A stretch of 64,000 nucleotides of DNA from Osedax fenrisi (GCA_964019155.1 OZ025245.1:29863045-29927044), one strand, 5' to 3'. Shown: positions 50,730 to 63,222, counted from the first letter of the stretch. The notes: generated from the letters alone by a model not told the origin. Program-made: numbers and translations.

Positions 50730-51530
50730 AATATATAGTAGATATATACTACACACAAATAATAACACATTTATAACAATATAAATAGAGCTAACATTTT
50801 GGAATAGAGAGGCAACCTCCCTTAACTGCATATCGCCGTGTCTTAGTGTAGGATAGAGTACCCAGGTTTGCAGCGTTAATTGCAACAAAGTGAAGTCTGT
50901 TTATATACTTTATTGAAGTAAATACCTGTTGAATATAATAACATAAATAACATAATAATAATATTAACGACAATGCCAATATGTACCAACCCGGTGAGAA
51001 TCAAGATGTATCAATCTCACCGAGCGGCGTTCATTCATAGGAAAATAACAATATGAAATTGATAAATGATAAAATATTTAATTACAAATTGAAATATACA
51101 CATGGCTATGACATCAACCGAGCGTGAAGCCTAAAACAATGTAAGGTAACCTAACAGGGCACTTTTCCGGTAATTGTCTCGATCTATTGGGCTTAGGTAA
51201 AGGATACTTATTATTATAATAGTTTTACTTCCACAATTATAACATGTACATGCCTATATCATACCCAGAGCCATTAACTCCTTCTATTTAGATAAATTAA
51301 TTAGCAATACGGCAAGCGTTTGCAGCGTAATACTATTCATATTAGGCCTAGTCACAGGTAATTTCGGGGGGGGGGGGTATGGGACGATATATATAGGTAG
51401 GTATATAATTGTACTAGGTATTCTCCTAGGAGTTATACAGTAAGTACCTACACCCTTTGTTCTTATTGCCGGTACTGGTGCAGACACGTGTGTGATGGGG
51501 ACATTGTGCACATAGCTAACATCGAATGCT
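50730..51530. other. Region between gag-like frame and leader repeat
   Basis: It includes a G9 run at about 51368 and mixed sequence. No gene is recognised. It is absent from copy A of the dispersed element. Confidence 0.45.
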
Positions 51531-52440
51531 ATTCAAATGGATAGCTTCTCAATGCATATATTAATATTCAGACTTATATTATATGTATTATAGTATATAT
51601 AGAGACAAATGATAAATATTAATATAAAAATTAATAATATAAATTGCTAACAGATAGCAATAACACCATGAGAGACACTCTCGTCATCTCCCCCGATATG
51701 GAGATTGACTGTGGTAAACCTTACTATCATCGAGAGCATCGCTAAGGAGTCTGTTCTTCTGTTTAAGTTTATTGCGATGGTCTACATCATCATCATCATC
51801 ATCATCATCGTATCTCTCTCGGTTACCATGGTTACATATAGAACGTCCAACTGTGGCTGGTAGTCTGGCATATCTTCTCGTTGGTTCTCATGCTGCCTAC
51901 TGGCAAGGGTATACATGTGTAGACTATGTGTGTCAGGGTCACGAGGTCACACAGGTGGGTATCACATGATAGCAGTACTAGGTGATGATAGAGAGGCTGT
52001 AGAGAAGCTGTAGAGAGGCTGTAGAGAAGATGAAGGACATAACGTAATGATGCGGAGATGTAGGTTATGAGTGGATGTAACGTTTCTATGTTCAAACAAT
52101 ATATACTTACAGGTGGGGCTAGTATTATAAGTTAATGTTTGACCTTGTTAATATTGTTATTATTATTATGTTTTACTATGTAGATAATATTCATATCTAT
52201 ATATAGAGGTATACCTTTATAAAATCGTAAGACAATGAAAATTATAGTGAATTTATAGTTTTTTTAAATACGAAGTGATTTATTTTGAGAACTATCTAAT
52301 ATAATTATTTCTATAGTTTATTTACTTTACTAAAAGTATCTATATATTAGTTATATCTCAGACATTTCTATACAAGATTCATCATAGGGTTCATATTCTT
52401 TAAAGACTTAAAAAATGGAGATATATTGTCAAATATAGGC
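51531..52440 (-). repeat. Dispersed element, copy B leader region
   Basis: It matches 42100-42980, including the 'gtccaactgtggctggtagtctggc' block and the 'gtgtgtcagggtcacgaggtcacaca' block. It contains a (CAT)n run at 51783-51807. It continues past the site occupied by the hAT-like element in copy A. Confidence 0.75.
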
Positions 52441-53104
52441 TTCTAAAGTTTTACTTGTATTTTCTAAATAATAAATTAGAATAAAATGCTAATATTACTG
52501 TTTCTTATATAAAAGTTTATAAAATATTATGTAAGGAATATGTATATTAATATATTATAAAATTATTTATAGAATATGTACATGATTGAACATAATGAAC
52601 TAACAATCTTTTCAGTGACATAGTTAGTTTAAATTTCTATATCTACAATGCATTTTTCAGTACTTTCATTTAGACGAGGCATATTTTTAGTAAATATGTC
52701 GTTTCTGTTAGAATTACAATCGATAAATAAATAAGAATGTCCAAATACATTTTTTCAAACCATTGGCTTTACTTTTACTTAATAGAACATATATTTATAT
52801 CAATCATTTATTATCAATCAACTATTTTTTGTTGATATTTTAAATACAATTTTAAAATTGAGAATAAATTAATAAAACTAAACGTAATAATTTAAACCCA
52901 TTATTATGATCATATTTTTAAAATTGAATTAATTAAATATTAATCTAAATAATTAAAATATATATCTAAATCTCATATAGTTACTTTTGTATGACATATT
53001 AAATATCATATTAAATATAATGAATTAAATTTAATATTTTAATAAAAACAATATTTAACAAAAATTATATTGTAGGTTTCACCCATAATATTATATATGT
53101 TTAA
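52441..53104. other. AT-rich spacer containing the hAT empty site
   Basis: At about 52435-52490 the phrase 'tgtattttctaaataata' corresponds to sequence on the right of the hAT-like insertion in copy A. The rest is plain AT-rich DNA. Confidence 0.5.
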
Positions 53105-53590
53105 ATATAAGTTTGAGAACATGTTTAATGTGATGGTTAGGATGAGGTTAAGGTTATTGAGAGAATAAATACTAACATCTCTGCGAACTTCACAAAGATC
53201 TGTCTCCACAGTCTCCGCCATCAGGATGTACTCATGATAGGGTGATGATAGGTGAGGGGTAACATCTGAGGGTGAGGGGTAATTGTGGAGAGGAGGGAGT
53301 GGATGTATGAGGATTTGGCAGTGAGAGAGGGGGATGGTGAGCAGGAGGAGTATGAGGAGTTGGAGGATCAGACATGAGGATTAGGTTAGAGGGAAGGAGG
53401 ATGAGATAATGCGTACCTTTCACTGATGATGATGCATCCTCCTTGACCTCTGGTTACAGGACAGAAGCTTGATGTTCAGCCACATCTAGTTCATCATCTA
53501 GACCTCCACTGCTGGGGAACTGCTGTTCTGCCTGGTACGAGGGGTACGTGAGAGTGGTGCAATGCTGTACTATAGTATACTAATAGAATA
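53105..53590 (-). repeat. Triplicated exon-like segment R2, copy 2
   Basis: It contains the AEQQ..DELDVAEHQASVL frame, the Pro-rich MSDPPTPHTPPAHH frame, and an extra exon-like frame at its left end: acceptor-like CATGAG, then YILMAETVETDLCEVRRDVS. The segment between AEQQ and the GAGGATGCATC block is about 20 bp shorter than in the other copies. No function is recognised. Confidence 0.6.
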
Positions 53591-53790
53591 GCATTTATTA
53601 TATAATAAAGGGAATTTACACTATATTAATTCGAATAACATTCAAATAATAATGTAAAATATTAAATTATTTAAAGAAATTATTAATTTTAATTATTCTA
53701 TATATAATTATAAAAAAATAAATAAAATAATGAATATGAATATGAAGGATCAACTTGAGCAAAATCGAAGAGAATTCTTTAAACTATAGA

Positions 53791-53974
53791 TTAAAAAGGT
53801 TTATAGCGAACCTTAGTTTTCACTTTATCCAGTTCTATAATGACACGACTGCATTAGAATTTGGAATCGTGGAAAACCACTCTCAACTCAACGTTATGGC
53901 CTTGAAGATTGACGACCTTGGTTTTTAAACACAGCAATGATGAAAAGCCCTTCAGCGCTACGAGTCTGCATCAC
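53791..53974 (-). pseudogene. Exon-like segment of an unknown gene, broken
   Basis: After a good acceptor (GTCCTCTGTCAG) the minus strand reads VMQTRSAEGLFIIAVFKNQ. One base out of frame it continues VVNLQGHNVELRVVFHDSKF, a stop, then CSRVIIELDKVKTKVRYKPF and a final stop. Its GC content and residue mix look coding and unlike the AT-rich flanks. A frameshift or short intron near 53910 and an internal TAA break it. I do not recognise the domain. Confidence 0.4.
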
Positions 53975-54394
53975 CTGACAGAGGACAATTCTTACCAAAT
54001 ATGTGATTACAAACTAAACATATGACTAACTGAAAGCTTCTGTTACAGAGATGACATTCTAGATATCCAGTGTTGCCCTCTTGATTATCTATAATCGATT
54101 ATTTAATGAGGCTATATCATCGGCTATATGATTATTTAATAGCCCGATATTGGCTGCTTACAATTAATCATGAAGAAGATTTACTAAATATCTGGCAAGT
54201 TAAATATCTCAGAGATTCTTATTCTTTGTTATTATTTCTACATTATAAATATACAAATAAATAAATTTTCTGAGTTCATAAAAATTATAATTTAATAATA
54301 ATGAAAACATATATTTTATACTTGAGAATTCTTGTAATTAGGTGTAATATCTTCAATGAACACCTACGGTTGAATTCAATAATACGATACCAAC

Positions 54395-54541
54395 CTTTAC
54401 ATGCTTCTAGAATCTCTTCCAAACCACTCTCCAGAGAGGTTAACTCCTGTGTATGTTGTTTGCTCTGCGTTTGTATTAGGCGTCCATTAGTCGTTGCAGT
54501 TACTTATTCAGTTGGTGCACTTCTTGTAGGAGATCCTTGTT
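54395..54541 (-). pseudogene. Coiled-coil exon-like segment, possibly broken
   Basis: It lies between acceptor-like CTCCCATAG and donor GTTGGT. The frame reads QGSPTRSAPTE, TAA, VTATTNGRLIQTQSKQHT, then QELTSLESGLEEILEACK. The C-terminal part is a likely coiled coil. If splicing instead used the AATAAG acceptor at 54503-54508, the exon would be 108 nt, stop-free, and phase 1 at both ends. It is on the same strand as 53791-53974, so both may belong to one gene. Confidence 0.35.
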
Positions 54542-54787
54542 CTATGGGAGGACATCATTCCATATTTATATCATCAAATAGAGTGAATTTCACATCATAT
54601 ATATTAAGTAAAAATACATTCTCTTAATGGATTAGTTATAAGACAGCAGGGTGATAGGACATAAGTATATATTTTTGTTAAATATTTATTAAAAAATTAA
54701 TTAATTAAAATTAATTCCTCATTTGTGTCAGCTGATTATTTGGTATATTATATATATTGAGTTAAACCGCTTATACAACAACAAATA
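54542..54787. other. Spacer before SINE
   Basis: No feature is recognised. Confidence 0.5.
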
Positions 54788-55083
54788 TTGTTATTTTTTT
54801 TTTTTTATTTGGTGGATTCCTTTCATCCCATCCAGGAACTTAGATGAAGTTTTCACTTATAACCATATATGGCTCTAATATCCCTTCGAAGCCGCTCTCA
54901 TGTTAAGGCATCCATGGTTTTAACGAGAACCGATCATTTATTTATACAAAATTATATAAGATCACTTCTAAATAATATTTTAAGACCCATTTTATAAAAT
55001 TAATTAATGGTCCGGACGAGGGTCAAACGCGTGTCCTACTGCTTGTGTGTCTGACGCCTTAGCCACTGAGCCACACAGGCAGT
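54788..55083 (-). mobile_element. tRNA-derived SINE, full-length minus copy
   Basis: On the minus strand it starts CTGCCTGTGTGGCTCAGTGG, has a slightly mutated B box (GTTTGACCC for GGTTCGACCC) and the same body as 38440-38650, and ends in a poly-A tail (T15 at about 54795 on the plus strand). Confidence 0.88.
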
Positions 55084-55274
55084 TTTTATAAAACAATATT
55101 TGGCACGATTTTAATAGTCTATTTTAGCTGCTTCAAATTATTTATTTAGAACATTTATTATATAGGACAAGTCAAAGATCTCTGATTTTTGTGAAATATA
55201 AGACTCATTTCAATGCCTGAAATGTACCTATATTTATAGCTGTTAACATCAACACTTGTAGATTACGATGTTCG

Positions 55275-55583
55275 ATTAAATCATGCTATTAAGCTATAGG
55301 TCATGATATCTGGTTACTTTGTTGTTGTGAACGAGGCTTTACAATAACTAATCACTATTATTACACACAAAGCTACGTGCTGCTAACCCTAATCCTGCCC
55401 TCTTGTATTTCAGTGTATGTATTTATCTTAGAGCTTGTTTAGTGATCTATCTTCTCCTTCTGCCCCTTGATGTTGTAGTGTTCACATGAGAGACCTGGTA
55501 CGAAGACAAGCACAGGATCATCGCCCTATGTACGGGGTTAGGGTTCTATTGTTGCTGTAGGCTATGGTAATGATGATAACGGA
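55275..55583 (-). repeat. Duplicated 0.3-kb segment R1, copy 2
   Basis: It is about 95% similar by eye to 34676-34992. The minus-strand 87-nt frame is at 55439-55525 and keeps the same length and stop, with a few amino-acid changes (GDDPVLVFVPGLSCEH). Confidence 0.75.
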
Positions 55584-55738
55584 ACCTCTTGTCGGTGGAT
55601 TGAGATAGTTTTCTGATGTCCTATTTGAGTTCAACTCTTTCCTATTCTAGACGTTCGACCTATTCAAATATACGAGCACATTATTTTAAATAAGATTGTA
55701 TTACATTAATCATATATAGGTATATATATACTATATGA

Positions 55739-58035
55739 TGATGATGATGATGATAATAGGATTTGGTTGGCACTTATCACAGGTATGACCACCCCTAGTA
55801 GGTTCACATAACAATACAATATAATGAATGACAACAAAAATACATAGATATAAAAGTGATTTCTGTAGGGGTGGAATATTATAGGAAAATCATGTTTTTG
55901 TGGAAATATCGGAGTGTAAGGAAGTCAATTGCGTCTTAGTGTTCGTAGGGAAGTCAAATAAGGAGGAGAGAGAATAAATGTATTTATGAGCGAGTGAGAG
56001 AAGGCGTAGAATAAAGCATGTTTTTAGAGGAAATTAGTTAAATATACGTTGTTGAGAGTCTTAGTTGAATGATTAAAGAGATTCATGGAGAAAATGGTGC
56101 TTAATAAGCACTGCTTAGAGATGCAAGAAACTGCAGTTTAAGGGGGAAAGTAAAGTGTTTAGAAGGTGATAGAGTAAGGAGGTAATAGTAGTCAATACGA
56201 GAAGGTACGAGCGAATTTATGAGGATAGTGGTAAAAGTGTTAGTTAGGTCCTTTCTTATGTGATGAATTTTGAGGATGTGATAATTGGCTGATTTATATA
56301 TATTATACATGTGGGAATTGAGGGAATAGTCTGTATCTAAAGTAACACCATCATTTAGGACAGATGAGGATGGAGTGATAAAGTGAATGCCAATGACAAC
56401 AGGAGGACAACAACAATAATAGTTTGATGTAATATTGAGGAGTGCAGATTTAGAAGAGTTAATAAGAAGGTTGTTCGAGAGAAGCCGTAATCTAATAGTT
56501 GAAGAACATTTACATAATTAGGAGTTATCTGATAGTACATTGGAGGAGTGGAACAAGAAGGAATAGAGTTCTCTAATTACAATGGGGTATATGTATTAAT
56601 GGATAAGGGGGATATATATTGAGAATAGGAGAGGGCCGAGAACAGATCATAAGATCAGATATTGTAAAAATAGAAGGTATAGAGAATTCAGAAAAGTAAT
56701 GAGATTGGTTTACTAATATAGATGCTCGGAATATAGCTACTTGTAGGAGGGATGAAATAGAATTGCAGGTGTATAGAATGTTATCAATAAAGTTATTAGA
56801 ATATTCATAGCATAATTCATTTTTAGAAAATTATGTATATGAGGAATATTAAGAGTCAGTGGAGGGGAGAGAGCTTAGGAGAAAGGGCAAATGGAACACG
56901 AGGATTGGATGTGAGATTATTTATTATACTAATATTAAAAGAAGACCTGGCTTTATAGATTTGAGAAATTTATTTGTAAAACATGCGATATGAAGAAGAT
57001 ATTAGGAGGTTTTTAGAAGAGGGTGTACTGTGGAAGATATGTTCGAGCTTATCTAGTTTGTGTTTGAAAGAAACTAGTTCAGAGGAAAACCATAGAGAGT
57101 TTGAATTCACATTAATAGTTCTAGTTTTCCGAGTGGCAAATTTTTCGATCGAATAAGATTATTATCAAAGATTTTGCGAAGAAAGATATAACACTCACTA
57201 TGCATGCAACGTAATTTACTAATACCCGATGCTGCTGCTAGCAGTAGTATCGAAATCACTGAAATAGATGTAGGTTTGGCTCTGTTTGCATACAATAATG
57301 TTTTCATTGCTCTATTAAATTACATGCAATATAAATTAGCTTTTACTCACTAAATATATACTTATAGTATTGAAAACCTACATATCATATTTGTTTGTTA
57401 TATATTAGTAATACACACTTAGTTTTCATAATATAAATATTAATTTAAAGCATATTATTTAACATTTTAAAAGTGTATAGTTAAATACGAATTTACATTA
57501 TAAACAACACATATATGTTCCTAAAAGTAACCCGCTATAGGTGGCACTGGGGTATTTTGTATACAAATTCAAATTACACGATTTTCGCGTAAGTGTTATA
57601 TCTTTCCTTAGAAAAATCTTTGGTATTATTGAGTGAATCAATGGAACAACACTGTGAAAGGAGGAGTGATTTAAGTTCCGAAGCAAAATAATCATAGTCA
57701 TATAATCTATAATTTCTGTAGGTAATGACTTTTTTTGCACAGAGATGGAGTGAAGAAGAACTAATCGATAAGTTATTAGAAAATGATCAGTGAATAAATC
57801 TGATTTATAACAATCAGTGATATACTTATAAATACTTTGGGATTTAAGAAAAATTAATTAAGTAAATGATCAGCAATATGAGTAGGTTAAGTTAGAAATT
57901 GATGTAGGTAGAGAGTCAGTAAGATTTTTGAAAGTTTAATGGGGAAGTATATTTGATGGTAGAGTATCAATGTACAAATGTATTATAAAAGGTGGTATAG
58001 TCTTGTTTTGGATAAATTAACATAATAGTAAAGTT
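55739..58035 (-). pseudogene. CR1-like LINE copy with nested MITE
   Basis: On the minus strand the left half carries the RT C-terminus (YNIYKSANYHILKIHHIRKD, then LVPSRIDYYYLLTLSPSKHF at 56310-56150) and TSNYYCCCPPVVIGIHF just before it. The right half repeats the endonuclease-RT linker seen at 36182-36420. The GPLLFS region near 56640 survives. The 3' UTR ends in ATC repeats (plus-strand GAT run at 55739-55755). The 5' end is cut at about 58035, where segment R2 begins. It has stops and frameshifts throughout. A 459-bp element sits at 57165-57623. Confidence 0.8.
57165..57623. mobile_element. TA-flanked MITE inserted in the LINE (Tc1/mariner-like)
   Basis: The left end TCAAAGATTTTGCGAAGAAA and inverted right end CCAAAGATTTTTCTAAGGAA continue into a shared GATATAACACT, about 30 bp of inverted repeat. 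TA flanks both sides (57163-57164, 57624-57625). The related LINE copy at about 36250-36265 reads straight through (AGAGTATTATTGAGTG), giving an empty site. No transposase frame is present. Confidence 0.8.
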
Positions 58036-58495
58036 AAAGGTTAATGAGAGAATAAATACTAACATATCTGCGAACTTTACAAAGATATTTCTCCACAGTC
58101 TCCGCCATCAGGATGTACTGATGATAGGGTGATGAGAGGTGAGGTGTAACATCTGAGGGTGATGGGTATTGTGGAGAGGAGAGAGTGGATGTATGAGGAT
58201 TTGGCAGTGGGAGAGGGGGATGGTGAGCAGGAGGAGTATGAGGAGTTGGAGGATCAGACATGAGGATTAGGTTAGAGGAAAGGAGGATGAGATAATGCGT
58301 ACCCTTTCACTGATGATGATGCATCCTCCTGTATAGGTCATATGCTGACCTTGACCTCTGGTTACAGGACAGAAGCTTGATGTTCAGCCACATCTAGTTC
58401 ATGACCTAGACCTCCACTGCTGGGGGACTGCTGTTCTGCCTGGTACGAGGGGGTACGTGAGAGTGGTGCAATGCTGTACTATAGTACATAGCCTC
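58036..58495 (-). repeat. Triplicated exon-like segment R2, copy 3
   Basis: It is the fullest copy: AEQQ..GHELDVAEHQASVL, the shared TAA, the Pro-rich frame, and MAETVEKYLCKVRRYVSIYS at its left end. It directly adjoins the truncated 5' end of the LINE. Confidence 0.6.
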
Positions 58496-58905
58496 TAGGC
58501 TGTGTTGTGAGGTGAGGTGAACAGATCACAGCAGTCTTAAGTGAAGTCGCTCCAGTTAATATTATAATCATAATTAAATATGTGAAAACTATTTAATAAC
58601 AAAATTAAATAATGTGTTCTATTGTTTCTAAATAGCTTCAAAACTTTAATTATTTAACTTTAATGTTTTCTATTGTTGTTGTCTAGTAATAACAATAGCC
58701 CCAACAAACATATATTATTGTATATAAATATTCATATATACTGGTGCAGTTAGTGATAGTGATAGTCTGTTGAATATTCAAATCTTACTTTATAGGAAAG
58801 TCTCTATTGAGAAGATATTGAATTTTTCATATGTGTATCTACATAGATAAAAAAAACTAAATTATCTTTAATTTTAAAAAGTGTGAGTTAGTGGAAGTTA
58901 ACTGT

Positions 58906-58946
<41 letters not shown>

Positions 58947-59880
58947 GGTATGAGATATTGTATTAAAAAATATATCCTGAACTATTATTATTTTATAATA
59001 AAATATCCTGCGCTTTTCTCATTCTAATAAGATGTATTAAAACTATGTAATGTACAGGGATGGGTAGTGATGGATATATATAACATCTACTTATATAATA
59101 AAGATCAAATGATCATTGTGTTAGTAGAGGTTAAAGTAAACAATACCATGCTATATTGCTAACTTAGAACTTCAGTCTGTATTATACACCCTATATCAGC
59201 CTGTAATTATAGCCGTTCACACACAGACTGCCAGGTTTTGATATTAGAGGTAATCTTGCTATTTAGGGCTGTATTATTTAGTGTGAAAGTAACATAATGC
59301 TATTTGTTATTGTTAGTATATTTACAATATATTCACATGATATTAAAATATACAATATATAAATAAATAAAATTCTTCTCACACATTAGATTTAATAGTT
59401 GCATAATTCTGATTATATACAATATTAAGATTATAATGTAGTATATAAAATGATTATTTAATAATGCTTTATCAATGATTAGTACAAGAATAAATGTATA
59501 TTAATTGTTATTTTTTGAAAAAATAAATGTAATTAATTATAAAAAATTGTATATTGATTAATTACTATTGAATTTCACTTTATTCTAGGATATTGATAGT
59601 GACTATTTTTGTTAAGGAATCACCTCTATATTAATATATAAAAGATTTTATTTATTTTAAATATTAAGTATATAATAGGGATACAGTTACTGTTACATTT
59701 GAAATATTTAATAGATTATTATAAAAATTGTATTATATGATATTAGTGAATTACATTTAAATAAATTATAAATTGAATTTATCTTGAAATATCATAAAAA
59801 GTATATTTTATGACATACCAATTATACAATTTAAAAAATATGTATTTATTTTTTATTATAATGACATAACCTTATTATTT
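58496..59880. other. AT-rich spacer
   Basis: A (TA)n tract lies at 58914-58942. No gene or transposon end is recognised. Confidence 0.55.
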
Positions 59881-60290
59881 TGCCATCTGGTTTGATATTG
59901 ACTTGATATACTTTTGTTGACACTCTCACCATGTAAAATAATAAATAAATTATTAATTCATTTAATATTAGATATATTAATTAATTACCTTTCTATTTCA
60001 CAATGTTTTTGATATTGACTTGATCTACTTTTGTTGACCATGTAAATTTATAAATAATTGATTAATATATTTAAAATATTATATATATTAATTAAAAACC
60101 TTAGTAGTAACCACCCCATTTTGTTTGATATTGACTTGATCCACTTTTCTAGAAACACTCACCATGTAAATTAATTAATTAATTAAAACTTAATTTAAAA
60201 TATAAATGTATTAAATATTAATAACCTTTGCAATATCTTCAATTTGATTTGTTCAACTTTTGTTGATGGCTCACTATAAAGATAAATGTA
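59881..60290. repeat. 117-bp minisatellite, about four copies
   Basis: TTTGATATTGACTTGATNYA recurs at 59891, 60008 and 60124, with a degraded copy at 60243 (period 116-119 bp). It is followed each time by CTTTTGTTGA and ACCATGTAAAT phrases and an AT-rich linker ending near ACCTT. The copies are clearly diverged. Confidence 0.85.
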
Positions 60291-60693
60291 TTATAAATAT
60301 ATTTTAAATATTAAATATGTTAATAGTTTACCTTTATATTCCACTATATGTTTTAATATAACTGTACACTATACATAACTAATATATCAATATAATTTTA
60401 TATTACTTATATTTATTTATAATAATCAATACAATAATAAGCAAGTTATATAATAGGTGTATTATGGAACAATTACTTATTAATGACTATTAGTATTTAT
60501 AGTGAACACATTTTTCTTATATTTACATGTAACTATCTATTTATAGAACAGACTTGCTTCCCCCATTAATTAATAGAAATCATCATTAAGTTGATGGTAC
60601 TTATTTTATTTTAATACAAAGTAAGTAATGTATCACAATTTCACTAGTAGTTTTTACATAGTATATGACTCTTTATTGCTCAAATCTAAAGCA

Positions 60694-60845
60694 TGATGCA
60701 GTCTCAGTCTCAGTCTCAGTTACCTAAAGTTTCAACTCGACTCGGGCTCGTTTTGTTAGAGTCTCGGCTCGGCTTGGGCTCGTTTTTTTTCCGAAAATGA
60801 AAGTCTCAGCTCGGCATCAAAAGCTCGGCATCATTTACATCCCTA
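60694..60845 (-). mobile_element. hAT-like terminus with repeated CCGAGC motif
   Basis: Read on the minus strand, it starts TAGGGATGTAAATGATGCCG and then repeats GCCGAGC and CCGAGCC variants about six times, plus three GAGACT units. TAGGGATG termini with GC-rich subterminal motifs are typical of hAT MITEs. No opposite end was found, so it is probably a solo terminus or truncated copy. Confidence 0.45.
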
Positions 60846-62390
60846 ATATATATATATATGTTAAATATATAAGTAAAATATATATTTAAATATTATATAC
60901 TCTATATAATATGTATATTTATATAAATATAATTAATATATATATGCTTTTATAGGCTTACTCGAAATGTAATGCAGCTAAAAAAAACCTGTAAAAGTAA
61001 AAATAAACCCAACCAAACCAAACTAAACGTAACCAGTGAAAATTCAAAATTAAATCATAATATCATTATTTTATTAAATATATTTATATATATACACGTG
61101 ATATTTTATCTTATTTATTTAGATAATATAGATACTAAACGAAAAACTATTAGTAAAATTGTCATAAATTAAATAGATTATTACTAAGACATACATCTTA
61201 TTTTTAATATAGATTAGGTTAATTTTAGAGTTTTTAATATCAAGATTAATTAGATCTATATATTGTGATATATCATTTGCCAAGTTAATTAAAAATAGTA
61301 AATATTCAGTGACCAGTAACTATTTTTACAAGACCACCTATTTTCACCTATCTATTTACATTTAAATGTTTATACATATAAAACAAGAGTCACACATGCA
61401 AATAAATTAACTATAACATTTTTAATTATAATTATATATTTTAACTATTATATAATCAAATTAGTGAGTATAAATAAAATTCCAAAATAACTATATAATA
61501 AACTATATATATAATATTAAATAATCGAATAAATTCAAAAACTAATTTTAAATAAATAATTATAATTATATTATAATAAAACAATATAAAACAGATATTA
61601 TTTAGAATGACAATATTAATTAAATAGAAACAAAAATTAAATTAAAAGATAAAATATATGAATAGAATACAATTGACAAATATGAATGAATATATATTTT
61701 ATAACTAAATATAATAGATATATTATATATCTATTATATTTGTTACAAAGATGGACATCATTGAAATATAATGATATATACCACTGAAAAGTATGTATTT
61801 CGGAATACAAAAGTTACAATTTCAGAAATAGAAAACATATGTCCTGAGCTTGATTATATATAGTTAAATTTACTTTATAATGATGTGTTCACATATAATA
61901 TCTTACTTTTAAATACATTCAAAAAGATCTCAAATTACATAAGTTTATTATTTAAATTTTATATAATAAATTAAATATTTATAATGAACATTTATAAATG
62001 GCAATTAATTATTATTATTATAATGTTTGTTAAAGGGGTACATAGTTCACACACTTGCTATAGCAGTATACTACAGTATATTACCATAGCGAAGGTAATG
62101 CAAGGGCTTTGCTACTACTATACTTACATGTTGGTAAATAATTGTAATATTGCCAACATTTCATATCTTTATAAACTATAAATATAGTTATATTCATGTA
62201 CAGAAAGAATTGTATTATATTAGAATAATCACATTGTGAGAACGAGTAGACAATAAATCATTATATATATTTACATAGTCAAGTATAATTATTATGAATA
62301 TATAACATGTATGTATATTCATGTGTAATAACCAATTATAACCCACATATAAATAATGTATACATTATTCACAGACATCTAAAATCTAAC
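60846..62390. other. AT-rich spacer
   Basis: The only frames are short and AT-driven (for example 61984-62181, a hydrophobic 65-residue frame). One inverted repeat is listed separately. Confidence 0.55.
61707..61741. repeat. 16-bp perfect inverted repeat with 3-bp loop
   Basis: AAATATAATAGATATA, then TTA, then its exact complement. It is AT-only apart from one G/C pair, so chance is possible. Confidence 0.8.
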
Positions 62391-62776
62391 CTTTAGGTTG
62401 GTTTAGCCTCAGAAGCAGTGATGCAACCATAACTAATTAGTATTAATACTGTATACGTAATATTGCGTAACGAAGTGACATGTTAAATGAGGGTAGATGT
62501 TGTCAGAGCGACTGGTAACTATTTAATGAACTCTCTATTATACCTACTGATAATAACACACGTAATTATATTTCTGGAGGGGTGTGAATTAATACGCGGG
62601 TAATTAATCCGCGAGAAAGTAGATCTCGATAAAATCTATGTATTATATATACAAGGACATAGCCTTGACATATCTTTATAATACGAATTACAATATATAC
62701 GTTTACGAATATCGTAATGTTATTCGTAATAAAACTTATGTAGGTTTAATCGTTACAATGTGTTCATGTAATATAC

Positions 62777-62816
62777 CATGGCCTCCTTTAGCTTCCTGAA
62801 GCTAAAGGAGGCCATG
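62777..62816. repeat. 40-bp near-perfect palindrome flanked by 7-bp direct repeats
   Basis: CATGGCCTCCTTTAGCTTC at 62777-62795 and its exact complement at 62798-62816 are separated by CT. AATATAC stands directly outside both ends (62770-62776 and 62817-62823). The arms are about half GC in AT-rich surroundings. Confidence 0.9.
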
Positions 62817-62861
62817 AATATACCGAGGGGAGTGTATACTAATATAACAATACATTGATAG

Positions 62862-62866
<5 letters not shown>

Positions 62867-62951
<85 letters not shown>
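62867..62951. repeat. (TG)n microsatellite
   Basis: About 85 bp of uninterrupted TG repeats. Confidence 0.97.
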
Positions 62952-62953
<2 letters not shown>

Positions 62954-63154
62954 ATATAACCTATAGGTTGCATATCTATCGAGTATTGCATGTTTACTCT
63001 ATCGATAGTTTAGTATAGGTGAAGATTACCAAACCGAGATTTCGTTATACGTATATAATATATGTGTACTAAATAAGATACTCTTTTCTAACTATTTTAA
63101 TTTGTATTACTTTTGTTAATACATAAATGATATAACCTATATAATACATATATG

Positions 63155-63159
<5 letters not shown>

Positions 63160-63221
<62 letters not shown>
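63160..63221. repeat. (AT)n microsatellite
   Basis: About 62 bp of uninterrupted AT repeats. Confidence 0.95.

Positions 63222-63222
<1 letters not shown>

Noticed and set aside
53820..54030. Plus-strand frame with IVENHSQLNVMALKIDDLGF
   Set aside because: The minus strand has a better acceptor and a more protein-like reading over the same bases, so I kept the minus-strand model.
61984..62181. Small secreted peptide gene
   Set aside because: The hydrophobic start is made of ATT and ATA codons expected in AT-rich DNA; there is no family, splice or expression signal.
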